From positions 20,432,471 to 20,496,470 of the forward strand of contig OY987247.1 in the NCBI GenBank assembly GCA_963920765.1: 64,000 nt of DNA, in the 5' to 3' direction. This DNA is from Ulota crispa. Lineage: Eukaryota > Streptophyta > Bryopsida > Orthotrichales > Orthotrichaceae. Both the position numbers and the translations under genes were made by a program. Below are positions 1 through 11,435 of the stretch, piece by piece (the first letter of the stretch is position 1; every line of letters begins with the position of its first letter). A model generated the notes under the pieces. It had not been told where the DNA came from. It made no database searches and saw nothing but the letters and a program-made list of their open reading frames with translations.

Positions 1-274
1 TGTGACCCTATTTGAAGAATAAAAAATATGAATACCAATGGTTGTAATGTTATAGTAGAAATTGTACATCTTTGGGTATTATTATTATAAACCAATTTTT
101 TTGAAAATTGAGCGTTCCCTAAGATTTATGTAAAATAAAACTATTTGAAATTTTTGCACATTTATCGTTTTACGTGAGATCATTTCATTTATTTAAGAAG
201 AACTTGTACTCTGACTTGCTTTTTCTTTTACTATGGTGTAACCTTTAGGTCACTCCACTTTTAAGTCATTCAAT

Positions 275-1211
275 TTAACTCCTAAAGGACTAAGTTTTTT
301 TTTCTATTAAAGTTGTTGATAATTGCCACTTCTGGGAAATGGATAGAAAAGTAGGAAAATTTGTTTTTTCTAAAATCAAGCCGTAGGATCTTGCTCTAGA
401 CTACCAAAAGAACTTGTGGGAATAAATCAAGTCAATTTAGATGGAGAGGAGTGAGATATCTACATTTAAAGTGCAAAAAAAAATAGATTTCTCTGCTATC
501 CAAAATTTTTAGAAGTCTTTGACCACTCTTATATCAAAGAAACTACTCTACGCAAAGTTGAGGTTTGTTTTTCCCATGTAGGAGATCAAGTTAGTTATAT
601 GTGGGAGAATTCTCAAATCAATTGGAACTACCCAACATATGGAAAAAAATAGTAAGTAAAAAGAAGTACAGCATGAGTTAAAACACTAAATTGTTAAGAA
701 TTTAATTACTAAAATGAAAAATGAAAATTTGAATGGTTGTAATGTTGTAATAAACAATCTACTTCTTTTGGTTTAGTTTGTTTTCCAAATTAATGAAAAT
801 TGAGTAAAATAAAGGACTTCAAATTTTATTTTAGAGTAGAGAACCCCTAACTACCCGCAAACAAAAACTCCTCACAACTTTCATCTCATTGATTGAAACT
901 GAATGATTCAAAGCTTCTCACGTATAAAAAAAATCTAAAGAACCAATTTAAAAAAACAAAATTCAAAAAATATAGTTTTTAAAGAATTTTTTGGGCTACC
1001 TGGACGTGCAGTCCTCTCCAAACTTTCATGAAATCATGCATAATTTCTTTGTCAAATGCCAAAATGAAGAAAAAATTAGATGCCCACATAGATCTTTGAA
1101 TTCCCCACCTATAAGAAAAGTTTCAAAAAATTGCACAAAATAGTTTAGCCATAGGTACATGCCCAAAACCTATTTGTCCCATGAACGGACAAACAGTCCT
1201 TTAGGTGTTAA
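275..1211 (-). mobile_element. TTAA-flanked TIR element, copy A
   Basis: A 937-bp non-coding element bounded by TTAA-CTCCTAAAGGAC on the left and GTCCTTTAGGTG-TTAA on the right, which match as inverted repeats at 15 of 16 positions. Its interior is the reverse complement of the element at 8011-8947: for example the stretch around 540-620 (CCCATGTAGGAGATCAAG) reappears inverted near 8625-8650. No transposase is encoded, so it is a non-autonomous copy. The TTAA at both ends and the CYCCT terminus resemble the piggyBac superfamily, but that assignment is inference. The right half also shares the short motif around 1141-1180 with copies B and C. Confidence 0.75.
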
Positions 1212-1451
1212 AGATAAGTATAAAATTTTGACCTCAATGATGCCCGCGTATACACATACATCATGTTATCATATAAAATGATTTATTAGTGTAGAGTACA
1301 AAAAGAGTTTCACCTAACTTGAAAAATTTAATCATAGAGTGATGAATCTTTTTTAAGTTTGCTTCCCACCCAAAAATAGGATAGATTAAGAGTTTAACAA
1401 AAGAAAAAAAAAAAAAAATGAAGTGGAGCAGAAGTGTAGAGAAAGTAAAAG

Positions 1452-1752
1452 TGCTAAGTGGATGCTAAATGGAAGCTAAATGGATGTTGAATGGATGATA
1501 AATGGATGTTAAATGGATGCTAAATGGATGCCAAATAGATGCTAAATGGATGCCAAATGGATGCTAAGTGGATGCCAAATAGATGCTAAATGGATGCCAA
1601 ATGGATGCTAAATGGATGTTACATGAATGCTAAGTGGGTTCTAAATGGATGCTAAGCAAATGCTAAGTGGAAGTTAAGGAAATGCTATATGGATCCAAAA
1701 TAAATGTTGAGTGGATGCTAAATAGATGCTAAATGGATTTTACATGGATTTT
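1452..1752 (+). repeat. 11-bp minisatellite (ATGGATGCTAA)
   Basis: About 27 head-to-tail copies of an 11-bp unit, ATGGATGCTAA, with common variants ATGGATGCCAA and ATAGATGCTAA. The unit contains TGA/TAA in several frames and has no coding potential. The same unit occurs as its reverse complement (TTAGCATCCAT) at 4590-4770, 6325-6775 and 11285-11435. Confidence 0.9.
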
Positions 1753-1889
1753 AATTTTACACCAGTTGCTAAATCCAATTAGCTGTGCTTAATGGATTTA
1801 CAAACTTGTTGCTCTTATAATCAAACTAGAGAGGGTTTTAAATATTTGTTTTGACACTGCTTTTAAAAAAAAAACTACGTTGTGTTCCT

Positions 1890-2183
1890 AAGATTCAATT
1901 TAACATTGTTTTAAAATTGAACTTGACACATTCTTTAAAATAGAACTTGACATTGATTGTAAATTTGAACTTGACATTGTTCTAAAGATTAAATCTGACG
2001 AAAAAAATAAAATTTGACATTGTTTTGAAGATTAAACTTGACATTGTTCTAAAGAATATATTTGACTACAAAAAAATTGAACTTGATATTGTTCTAAAGG
2101 TTAAGTTTGGCTAAAAAAAATTGAACTTGACATTGTTCTTAAGAATAAATTCCATACAAAAAAAATTGAACTTCACATTGTTT
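1890..2183 (+). repeat. Irregular tandem repeat (AACTTGACATTG)
   Basis: Repeats of a unit built on GAACTTGACATTGTTCTAAA with A-rich spacers, roughly 30 to 57 bp apart. The array is split by the TIR element at 2184-3502 and resumes at 3503-3545 with GATTAAATCTGTCATTATTC. This makes the uninterrupted monomer an internal control for the insertion site. Confidence 0.8.
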
Positions 2184-3502
2184 TTAACCCTTAAAGGACC
2201 AACTGTCTAGTCAACAGACAAATGGGATTTTAGGCAGGTACTTGTGGCCAAACTACTTTGCATGATTTTTTGGAACTTTTATTGAAGATGGGGAATTCAA
2301 AGATTTGCGTGATCATCTAAGTTTTATTCCAATTGATGCTAGGGAGCAAATGTTATGCCCCAATAAGCACAAATTTAGGGAATCCAGGCAGCAAAATAAA
2401 TTCTTATAAAAAACTGGTTTTTTTTTTTTTTTTCTTAAAGATTTCTGTAGGTTGGCAGTAGATTTGGCATAAAATAATTCTCCCAATATTTTGCCTAATT
2501 ATTCTATAAATTATTCTCCAAAAATGCCCAATGATCAAACAAATCAAAAAATTGAAATGTCAAATATCATAAAAGTCATTAAGCTTACAAACAATGGAAG
2601 GTCAAGGTTGATTCCAAGAAGCCTCAATCTACTGCAAGGTTTATACCAAGGGCTAATTTTAAAAAGTGGAAGATGCTTAAAAAAATGCTTAACTCTACTA
2701 AATTTTTTGGTTGAATGCTAAATTTTTTTTTGAAAGTGCCTAATCTTGTTCAATTATGAAATTAGATGCCTAATTTGGACTTTCTCAAAAAATAATTGAT
2801 TTGGTAGAGACCTGCCAAATCTGCTCCTAACCTACAATGTATCTTTGTCTACATCTAAAGCTTTGATACATTCCATTTGGACTAGTTATGAGAAAGTTAT
2901 GGACAATCTTGTTTTTTGGGTAGTTTAAGCATCTTCTCAAAAAAATAACTTATAAACTTCATTTTTGAATGCAATTTTAGAATTTTTTCAAAACAAATTT
3001 TTGAAGAGGGTGAAGTTTGCTTTCTAGAACAATCTCACCATTGGGATTAATGCTTTTCAATTCCATTGCAGGGTTATTAGCAATTTAAGATTTTGTTCAA
3101 TCTCATACCTTCTTTTGCCTTAAGTTTTTTTTAGAGAATGAAAATTAATTATTTTTTGTTTTTTTTTTTCCGAGATTACCAATTAAACTTCCCACCATGC
3201 AAAAATAGAACTCCAAACTCTGTGTAGCAAAAAAATTAAGTTAAAAAAGTTCAAAACTAAATAATCTAGTCATGCAAGGTGCAAAAAAAGTTGCTTTTTA
3301 AATTTTGAATGCAAATATCTTCCAATTTGTGCGATCAAAGTTTTGGAGTTTTGTATGACACATTCTTATAGTAATGTAGTACAAGATCTTATGGTTAGAT
3401 ATGCAAAAAGACCGATTTTCAAACTTTTTTACTCTTTGCCATAGAGGTGGTAGTTTTGAGTGTCTTTTGACAAAATAAAGGCCATGGTCCTTTAGGGGTT
3501 AA
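2184..3502 (+). mobile_element. TTAA-flanked TIR element, copy B
   Basis: A 1,319-bp element starting TTAA-CCCTTAAAGGACC and ending GGTCCTTTAGGGG-TTAA. It is inserted into the tandem repeat at 1890-2183. Joining the flanks across a single TTAA gives CATTGTTTTTTAAGATTAAA, which matches neighbouring repeat monomers (CATTGTTCTAAAGATTAAA). The TTAA is therefore a target-site duplication. Positions 2221-2340 align with copy C at 8041-8170 (shared GATTTTTTG and CTTTTATTGAAG motifs). It is longer than copies A and C by an internal segment around 2400-3100. The short ORF at 2491-2721 has no recognisable domain and is not counted as a gene. Confidence 0.8.
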
Positions 3503-3817
3503 GATTAAATCTGTCATTATTCTAAAGGTTAAACTTGTTTTTATATAAAAAACAACATGGGGCATATTTCTAGTCTTATATATAGTATACAACCTTTTCT
3601 ACTTCTAACTAGGACACCCTAAACCAAGAATAGAAAACAACCTTTCTAATATCTCTATATATAAGAGAACAAAACTAAGAATAGAATGCAACCTTCTTGC
3701 ATATCTCATCAAAGAATCCTTTATTGGATGTTAAGTAAAATAGAATAGACTACAAGTTTAACTAAATTTAAAAGTTGAATAAAATAGAATTTGTGGGGCA
3801 CAAAATTAGGAGGCACC

Positions 3818-4125
3818 TAGATAGAAGGGATGGAGATTGGAGGCATGGAGATAGGGGGTGCGGGGATAGGGGGCGCGGGGATAGGGGGCGCGGGAATATG
3901 GAGCATGGCAATATGGGGCACATGGATAGGGGGCACATGGATAGGGGGCAAAGGGATATGCGGCACATGGATAGGAGGTTTAGGGTTTAAGGGGGCACAT
4001 GGATAAGGGGTTTAGGGTTTAAAGGGGCACATGGATAGGAGGCATGGGGATAAGGGATGATGTGGCGCATGGGGTGATGTAGTGTATGAGGTGATGTCGC
4101 ACATGGGGCACTCTGGCACAGAATT
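3818..4125 (+). repeat. 15-bp G-rich minisatellite
   Basis: Tandem 15-bp units such as CGCGGGGATAGGGGG and CACATGGATAGGGGG, degrading towards 4125. Because 15 is a multiple of three, both strands show spurious open frames (Gly-Asp-Arg or Pro-Leu-Ser repeats) that I do not treat as genes. A C-rich array with the inverse unit lies at 4985-5265. Confidence 0.85.
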
Positions 4126-4319
4126 GATGCATCACCGCATTGTTCCATTGGTTCAATAGGTAGAGTAGATGTTTAGCAAAAGTATGAAATTTGGACAAAG
4201 GTTAAAGTATAGAAGTTTTAAATGAATACATTTATAAGCATTTGTGAATTAACTAGACTACATTTTTTCTTCATTTGCCGCATTTTGTGATAAGATTGAC
4301 ATTGCACCCGGTAGCACAA

Positions 4320-4444
4320 TGGGTGCGTAGACTAGTAGATAAACATATAAATATAGAAATATTCTAAATATAAACATACAAAAAATAAACATATAAATAT
4401 ACAAATACATAAGTATATAAATATAGAAGTATATAAATACATAT

Positions 4445-4482
<38 letters not shown>

Positions 4483-4485
4483 TTA
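4320..4485. repeat. AT-rich block with (AT)n run
   Basis: A stretch of repeated AAACATATAAATATA-like units followed by an uninterrupted AT dinucleotide run at about 4447-4480. It lies between the inversely oriented G-rich and C-rich minisatellites. Confidence 0.85.
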
Positions 4486-4589
4486 TCATTATAAATAATA
4501 GAATACAACCTTTTTTATATATAAGACAAGTTTGCAAACCTAGTTAGCAAAGGTGAATTATTTTACAAACTCATAAAAAAAACATTTTA

Positions 4590-4770
4590 GCATCCACTAA
4601 GTACTTGTTTAACATTCTCTTAGCACCCATTTAGCATCTATCCATTTAACATCCATTTATCATCCATTTATCATCCATGTAGCATCTATTTATCATCCAT
4701 GTAGCATCCATTTATCATCCATGTAGCATCCATTCATTTAGCATACATTTAGCATTGCATTTGCCTTCAT
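4590..4770 (-). repeat. TTAGCATCCAT minisatellite, inverse copy
   Basis: About a dozen units of TTTAGCATCCAT and variants (TTTATCATCCAT, GTAGCATCTAT). This is the reverse complement of the array at 1452-1752. Confidence 0.8.
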
Positions 4771-4984
4771 GTTTTCTCCAAATTTCACTTTGGTTAAATT
4801 TGTATTCCATTGTATCTTTTTTACTACTTTTGTTTAAACTGCGCTCTAACCTATTTTTAGGCCTAAATGGAACAAAAAATAATTGAAACCCTACTCTATT
4901 CTACTTTTAGGTGGAGAGTGAGCTAAAAATAGATTCATTAGTCCAACACAGATATGCACACCAGTCTTTTGTATAATACTAGTA

Positions 4985-5265
4985 TACAGCCTGTCGTGCC
5001 AACAAGTTTATGCCCCCCACCCTCTATCCATGTGCTCCCTGATCCTTGTGGCCCCATATTGCCATGCCCCATTATCCCCGTGCCTCTTTATCCTTGTGTC
5101 CTTTATCCCCGTGCCCCCATATCCATGTGCCCCTTTATCTCGTGTCCTCCCATCCCCATGCCCCCTTATCTCTATGTCCTTTTATCCTTGTGCCCCCTTA
5201 TCCCCATGCCTCCTTATCCTTGTGCCCCCTTATTCCCGTGCCCCCTTATCCTCGTGCCTTCTTTT
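4985..5265 (-). repeat. 15-bp C-rich minisatellite
   Basis: Units such as TTATCCCCATGCCCC and TTATCCTTGTGCCCC repeat about every 15 bp. In reverse complement this matches the G-rich array at 3818-4125 (compare GGCATGGGGATAAGGG near 4040). The overlapping open frames in three phases are low-complexity by-products. Confidence 0.85.
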
Positions 5266-5407
5266 GGCCGAGAGAAAATTGTGGTGCAACTGCCATTGAT
5301 GGTGCAGCTGCCAATTACTTGTTGTTAACGTCTAGTGAAGTAAATAAAAGAGTCGTAAGTGATTTTACATTATCCATTTATACCTTTCCGATCCTAGTCA
5401 TGGATGA

Positions 5408-6159
5408 ATGCATGGTTGAGTGGCTCAAAAATGTGACAGATTATAAAAAACTGCACACACTCGATTTTCAAATGCCAAAATGGTACATTCGAAATTTTCA
5501 AAAAAGAAAAATAAGTCCATTGTAGAGACCTAAACTTTATTGTAACTACAACAATGTTGATCAGTTTCTTTTTTGACATTTTATGGAGGTGTGGAGGACT
5601 TTTGAAAAAACGTGAGTGTGACATTTCTGCTGTCTGCAAGTTTTTCAAGGACTTTTAAAGATGATTTAGTTACCTAAAAGAATACAAAGGACTATGATTC
5701 TATTGGGTTTTTGGATAAAATTTTAAGAAAACATAATCTTGTTTTGTAAATGTGTATAGGGCGTTTGCAAAGGACTTCTTAAGGCTTTTTTAAACGTTCA
5801 ATTTTACGGGTTCTTTTTCTCCTTTGTTTTTTTTGTTTTTCCAATTTTATTTTGCAACTTGAGTATTTTTCTAAGTTCTAGAAGTGCTTCTAGTGATAAG
5901 GACTTTTTGAATAACTTTGATGGATTTAAGTCTAAGCCCTAAAACATAGCTTGCAGTGGGTAATTTCAAAAAGAACAGATTCAGAGAAATCAGACCGTTG
6001 GATTGAGTTTATAAGTCCATTGTACACATGAAGAGGCCACTTAGCTGCCATGACACTTGATGCAATTACAAACTAACAATTGAATCAAAATCCTTAAAGC
6101 CACTTAAGGGACTTCGAAGATAGGGACTATTGCCAAGATTCAGCCACTCAACCTTGCAT
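5408..6159 (+). mobile_element. Non-autonomous TIR element, family 2, copy 1
   Basis: A ~752-bp element with terminal inverted repeats ATGCATGGTTGAGTGGCTCA at 5408-5427 and the complement TTCAGCCACTCAACCTTGCA at 6139-6158. A second copy in opposite orientation is at 24801-25556. Interior blocks align over the whole length, for example AAGTCCATTGTACACATG near 6011-6030 against the inverse near 24930-24950. No protein is encoded. The superfamily is not identifiable because no clear target-site duplication is visible. Confidence 0.7.
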
Positions 6160-6324
6160 TTGCCCTCATGGCCAAACATAACTTATGCCCAATCCTAATT
6201 GATTGAACGCTATTATATGATAGGCCCTAACTGACTGACAACTATTCTTTTATTAATATAGATAGTCAAGTTTGTAAACGCATTGAGCATAGCTAAATGA
6301 ATTGACAAATTTGTATAAAAGTAA

Positions 6325-6775
6325 ATTCTATTTAGCATCCATTTAGCACAAATTTAGCATCCATTTAGCATCCATCCATTTAGCATTCTTTCATTGTGCA
6401 TCCACTCATTAAGCATCCATGAATTTCGCATCCATTTAGCATCTATTTAGCATCCATTTAGCATCCATCTATTTGGCATCCATCCATTCAGCATCCATCC
6501 ACTTAACATCCATATAACATTCATTTACCATCCAACCATTTACCATCCGTTTAGCATCCATTTAGCATCCATTTAGCATCCATTTAGCATCCATCTATTT
6601 AGCATCTATCCATTTAGTATCCATCCATTTAGCATACATTTAGCATAGTTTGAGATTTGTGAAAACAAATTCCAAAGAAATTTCATGTAGCATCCATTTA
6701 GCATCCGTCCATTTAGCATCCATCCATTTAGCATCTATTTAGCATCCATTTAGCATCCATTTAGCATCCATTTAC
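6325..6775 (-). repeat. TTAGCATCCAT minisatellite, long array
   Basis: About 35 units of TTTAGCATCCAT with frequent 15-bp variants (CATCCATTTAGCATC). A unique spacer containing TTTGAGATTTGTGAAAAC lies at about 6650-6680. That spacer and its flanks recur at 11340-11400, so part of this array was duplicated. Confidence 0.9.
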
Positions 6776-7369
6776 ACTAGAAGAAAACAAGAAAAATTTG
6801 ACTCTGGAAACGATTCATTTCAAAGTTGTTTGGGTCACAAACTACTATATTACAACTACACCACTCCTAGTCAGCTCCTAGTCATGCAAAACTTGTCGTT
6901 TAGGACACAAAAACTAAGAAGTATTTCTCATCCTTCTGACATTTTTGCCGCAAAAATTCTTCATTGGTGTCAGCTGGGTGTCAGTTTTTTTTTTTTGGTT
7001 AGCCATTAAAATTGCCCCGTTCTCCTCTATGTGCCCGTCCAAAAGAACACTCTCTCAACTCCAACACAACCATGTACAAGTACGGTTACAACTCATTTAT
7101 GACTCATGGTGGAAGGTTTCTTGTACCAGGTGTTGTATGTCTATTTGCTAAGAGCAGAATTGTCATGACTTAAAATACACATGGATCTGGACATTGCATG
7201 TACACATGAGAGTTGCAATCTAGTTCTAGCCTAGTTGATGTAAAGTTGTATGTAAAGAGTAAAGGTTTGCTTTCTAGTAATGACTGTGTAGATCCATAGT
7301 TGTATTATAGTTGTTTCTGGTTGGAATTTGAAATTTCTTACTGTAAAAGAACTTACTTGCCATATAATT
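6776..7369. other. Non-coding stretch
   Basis: Mixed-composition DNA. The only open frame (6945-7151) has no recognisable domain and no support. I see no gene here. Confidence 0.5.
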
Positions 7370-8010
7370 GAGTTGCAAGAGAGTTTTTATACGTTGCATT
7401 TAGATTGACCATTGGGTCGTAACAAGATTGCCAACGAATCGCAGTACACTCCTAGACTAGTGGCGAATTAGTTATAATAGAGTTGCAATGCAGTAGCTAT
7501 TGAGTCATGTAGTAATAGCACTTGGTGGTCCCAAAGTCACATGACTGTCGTCACTTAGTTGTCAATGAGTCATGATAGAGTTATTACTTAGTTGTCACTA
7601 AGTCATGGTAGAGTTATATGGATTATCATACAATTGTAGCTTAGTTGCCGTTGAATTGGTTTATAGTGGTAACCTTGTGGGCTATTAGTCTTGGTCCAAT
7701 TCAATCCAAGTAGCATGAGGGTAATGAAATAGTTGGTTTCTAGTCGCCACAAAGTCGTAGTGCAGTAGCCAAGTGAGTGACTCTAGAGTCGTAGGCTAGT
7801 GGCTAATGAGTCATTAAATAGTAGCAACAAATTGATCAGTGAGACATAATAGAGTTGTATTTGAGTGATCACTTAGTAAGGGCATAGTAGACATATAGTC
7901 ATAGGTTTAGGCTTCACAATGTAGTAACTATTCCAATAGAATATAGTCACAAACCAATCACAAAAGCATACAAATTGTAATCACACACCAGTCATAAATG
8001 CAAACCCTAT
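7370..8010 (+). repeat. Degenerate GTAGTTG/GAGTCAT repeat
   Basis: Irregularly spaced short motifs such as ACTTAGTTGTCA, GAGTCATG and ATAGAGTTAT recur throughout. The array is interrupted by the TIR element at 8011-8947 and related GTCACAATTTAGTC motifs continue to about 9140. There is no coding potential. Confidence 0.6.
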
Positions 8011-8947
8011 TTAATCCCTAAAGGATTGTTGTCCCTTTGAGGGATAGGTGGAAGTTCGGGCATGTACCTTTGGATAAGCTACTTTGTGTGATTTTTTGAA
8101 ACTTTTATTGAAGGTGGGAAATTCAAAGATCTATGCGGGCATCTAATTTTTCCTCATTCCAACAACTATTGAAGAAGTTATGCAAGAATTTCTAAAGAGT
8201 AGGGGAGGATTACCCGCCTGGGCAGCCCAAAAATTTCTTTAAAAATTAATTTTTTTAAAAATTAAAATTTGAAATTGGTCCTTCAGATTTTTTTTAAGGT
8301 GAGAAGCTTTGAATCATTCAATTTCAATCAATGAGATCAAAGTTATGAGGAGTTTTTGTTTGCGGGCAATTATGGATTTTCTACTCTAAAATAAACTTTG
8401 AAGTCCTTTATTTTACTCAATTTTCTTTACTTTGGAAAAAAATGAAACGAAAGGAAGTAAATTGTTTATCACAACATTTTGGCCATTAAGATTTGCATTA
8501 TTCATTTTTATAATTAAATTTTCAACAATTTAGTGATTTGACTCATTCTCTACTTCTTTTTATTTATTGATTTTTCCCATGTGTTGTGTAATTCCAATTG
8601 ATTTGAAAATTCTCTTACACATAGCTAACCTAATCTCCTACATGGGAAAAATAAAGCGCAAAGTTGCGTAGAGCAATTATTTTCATGTAAGAATGGTCAA
8701 AGGCTTCTGAAGTTTTGGAGCAACTTGAAAAATTACTTTTCTTTTCACTTTAGATGTAAATATCTCACTCATATCCATCTTGAATGACTTGAATTTTTTT
8801 CCACAAGTACCTAATCTAGTCTAGGGCAAGATCTCATGGTTGGATTTCCCAAATTTTCAAAAAAAATTACCTTCTTACTAACCCTTCCAAAAGTGGCAGT
8901 TTTGAGTGATTTTCACTGAAAAAATGTCTTTGATCTTTAGGGGTTAA
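8011..8947 (+). mobile_element. TTAA-flanked TIR element, copy C
   Basis: A 937-bp element starting TTAA-TCCCTAAAGGAT and ending GATCTTTAGGGG-TTAA. It is the same length as copy A and collinear with it in reverse complement, and the start aligns with copy B. It encodes no protein. It sits in a degenerate repeat field, so its empty site is less clear than that of copy B. Confidence 0.75.
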
Positions 8948-9140
8948 ACATTACATGGTCACAATATAGTCTAACCACACAATCAGATTAAGGTCACTCT
9001 AAAGTCATGATTAAGTCGTTTTGCAGTCACTATGAAGACACATCACAATCATAATACAATTACAATTTGGTCCTAATGCAATCAAGGTGCAACCACCATG
9101 CAGTCACAATTTAGTCGACTTGCAGTCATTATTCAATCAA
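8948..9140 (+). repeat. Degenerate GTCACAAT repeat, right part
   Basis: Continuation of the repeat field left of copy C: motifs such as GTCACAATTTAGTC and TGCAGTCA recur at irregular intervals. Confidence 0.5.
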
Positions 9141-9364
9141 TTGAAAACTCCATGTCACATATAGATCAGCAATTTGAGGTCATGGAGCATGGACTTGACT
9201 TTCAAAATCTCATAATGCATTCACTGCTTATTTAGCAATTACAAACTATTACACATTGCTTTCTGTACCCACTCAATAGTATGTGACACAAACTTGCAAT
9301 TCTATATAGACAATGAAAGCAAAACCTCAAAATTAATTACATGTGGTAGCGCACACAGTCAAAA

Positions 9365-9640
9365 AACCTTGAAAAGTGCATGGAACAAGCAAACATGCAA
9401 AGAGCACGGAGCCAACAAACCTAGAGCAATGCACAGAGCCAACAAACTTTGATAAGTGCGCGTTGCAAGCAAACATGAGAAGAGTGCAAAGCAAGCAAAC
9501 TTGAGAAAAGTGTGGAACAAGCAAATCTAAGAAGATTGCGGAGCAAACAAATTGCAAAAGATTGCAAAGCAAGCAAATCTGAGAAGAACGCATAGAGCCA
9601 ACAAACCTTAACAAGTGTACACAATCAACAAGCCCTCAAA
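9365..9640 (+). repeat. Tandem repeat, ~27 bp (GAGCCAACAAAC)
   Basis: About ten diverged units of roughly 26-30 bp built on GCAAGCAAACATGAGAAGAG and GAGCCAACAAACC. The minus strand is open across it and reads a repeated peptide with FVGS and LLCTL motifs. This follows from a unit close to a multiple of three, so I do not call a gene. Confidence 0.75.
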
Positions 9641-10458
9641 AGAGCATGGAGGTAGTATGTGGAGCTAAACCCTAAACTCAAAGGTGGCGGTTGCATCTAC
9701 ACCCTACAAATTACCAACCCTAATCTCAATGAAGGGTCCAAATTGACTCTAAAACTACAACTCAATTTTAGGGTCTGCTGCTATTAAAACTTAAGTAAGT
9801 ATATAATTTTTGGCAAATTTAACATCAATAATGTGTTTAAAACACATATTTACCTCAAAATGGACTATTTGCATGTTAAAATCCAAATTGTAAAGCATTA
9901 GAAACAAACTTTTATGCAAATTTTAAAATTCTAACTTCTAGTATTTGAATGTGATAAAGGTTTTTAATAAATAAATCATGTTTTTTCAATTATGTCTTCT
10001 ATCTTTAAAAAATAATCAAAATTACGAATTTTTAATTAATTACTATGAATCATAAATTTTTTAGCTTTCAAATAGCTTTAACTATAGCTTTTTAATTGTT
10101 GTTAATAATGATAATAATAATATTATTATTACCAATTGAATTTATGACTAAAATACAACTAAGATACAACTAGCACATACTCAAAGAATATTTTAATGAT
10201 CAAATTACAACTCATGTAAATCTAAAATACGACTAAACTCCAAAACCTACGGTTTAGTGAGCTAACCAAAATACACCCCTTCTAAAATAGTTGGTCGGAA
10301 TTGGAGTAGGAAGAACATGATTTGTTTTGTTTTGTAAACAACCAAAGAAAAGAGATATAGAAGAAGAATAAGCAATAAACCGCTAGATTAGAACAACTAC
10401 ACAATAAGTATATAACACCTGCAGGAGTAACTGAGTCAGTTTGTTGTCATTTAGTAGT
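9641..10458. other. AT-rich non-coding stretch
   Basis: Very AT-rich DNA with a short self-complementary ATAATAATATTATTAT run near 10111-10130 and repeated TACAACTA motifs. No gene is visible. Confidence 0.6.
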
Positions 10459-10640
10459 CAATGTATAGTCTTGTAGTTGTTGTTTAGTCTATGTAAAGTC
10501 TGTGTTTAGTCTTGTAGTTGTTGTTTAGTCAATATAAAGTTGGTGTTTAATCTTGTAGTTGTTGTTTAGTCAATGTAAAGTCAGTGTTTTAGTCTTGTAG
10601 TTGTTGTGTAGTTGGTATCAAGTCAATTTAGAGTCAAGTA
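10459..10640 (+). repeat. 41-bp tandem repeat
   Basis: Four copies of a 41-bp unit containing CTTGTAGTTGTTGTTTAGTC. The CTTGTAGTTGTTG core starts at 10470, 10511, 10552 and 10594, which gives spacings of 41, 41 and 42 bp. Confidence 0.9.
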
Positions 10641-11284
10641 GTTGTTTAGTAGCGACAATTACCTAGTTGTTTTCATGACCAAATTTGAAAACAAAAACCT
10701 CAAAAATGTATCACAAGTAGGAAAATAGTTCAATTGAGAAGAAGAAACGTATTTGCATCTACAATACAATCGCATCAATATAGTCCCTAATTTGAAAGAA
10801 TCAAATGTAGCATTCTAGCACTAATCAATGAGTGTAGAACAACTAGGAAATTACTCATTAATGTCTACATTTTCCAACCAAAATAAGAATGCTATTGGGA
10901 GCTGCAACACGGGCAGCCTAAATACAAAAGTTTATTATTTATTTAATTTAATTCTATCAAGAGTTGTTTTATAGTCGTTTTACGGTGATACTCTAGTATT
11001 AAAGAAGAAGTTGTTTCATATAACTCACATACAACTCAAAGTCAAAGATGTCAGATTGCTCTGACAATAGCAGAGATTTCATCTGATCATGAATCCAAAA
11101 TTGTTCCAAAATTGTTCATCCCAAAATGTACACAACAAACCTCATCCCTCAAGTCAAAAAAACAACTGCACTACAACTACTACAACTTTAGCCATGACTA
11201 GAGCTGCTTTGTTGTTACTGTGCAATCGTTTAGGAAAGTAAGTGGTTTGCTATCACTCAAATCTACTAGCGTTTTCTTTTAGTG
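10641..11284. other. Non-coding stretch
   Basis: AT-rich DNA with scattered ACAACTA motifs. No open frame or repeat of note. Confidence 0.5.
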
Positions 11285-11435
11285 TTAGCATCCATCTCTT
11301 TAGCATCTATCCATTTAGTATCCATTCATATAGCACCCATCCATTTAGCATACATTTAGCATAGTTTGAGAATTGTGAAAACAAAATCCAAAGAAATTCC
11401 ATTTAGCATCCATTTAGCATCCGTCCATTTTGCAA
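11285..11435 (-). repeat. Duplicate of the 6.6 kb minisatellite segment
   Basis: Near-identical, same-orientation copy of about 6585-6725. It includes the TTTAGCATCCAT units and also the unique spacer TTTGAGAATTGTGAAAAC. The shared spacer shows a segmental copy, not independent expansion. Confidence 0.8.

Noticed and set aside
3775..5525. Open frames over the G-rich and C-rich arrays as repetitive proteins
   Set aside because: Unit length is 15 bp, so any frame without a stop in one unit stays open in all. The frames overlap in several phases and have no conserved start.
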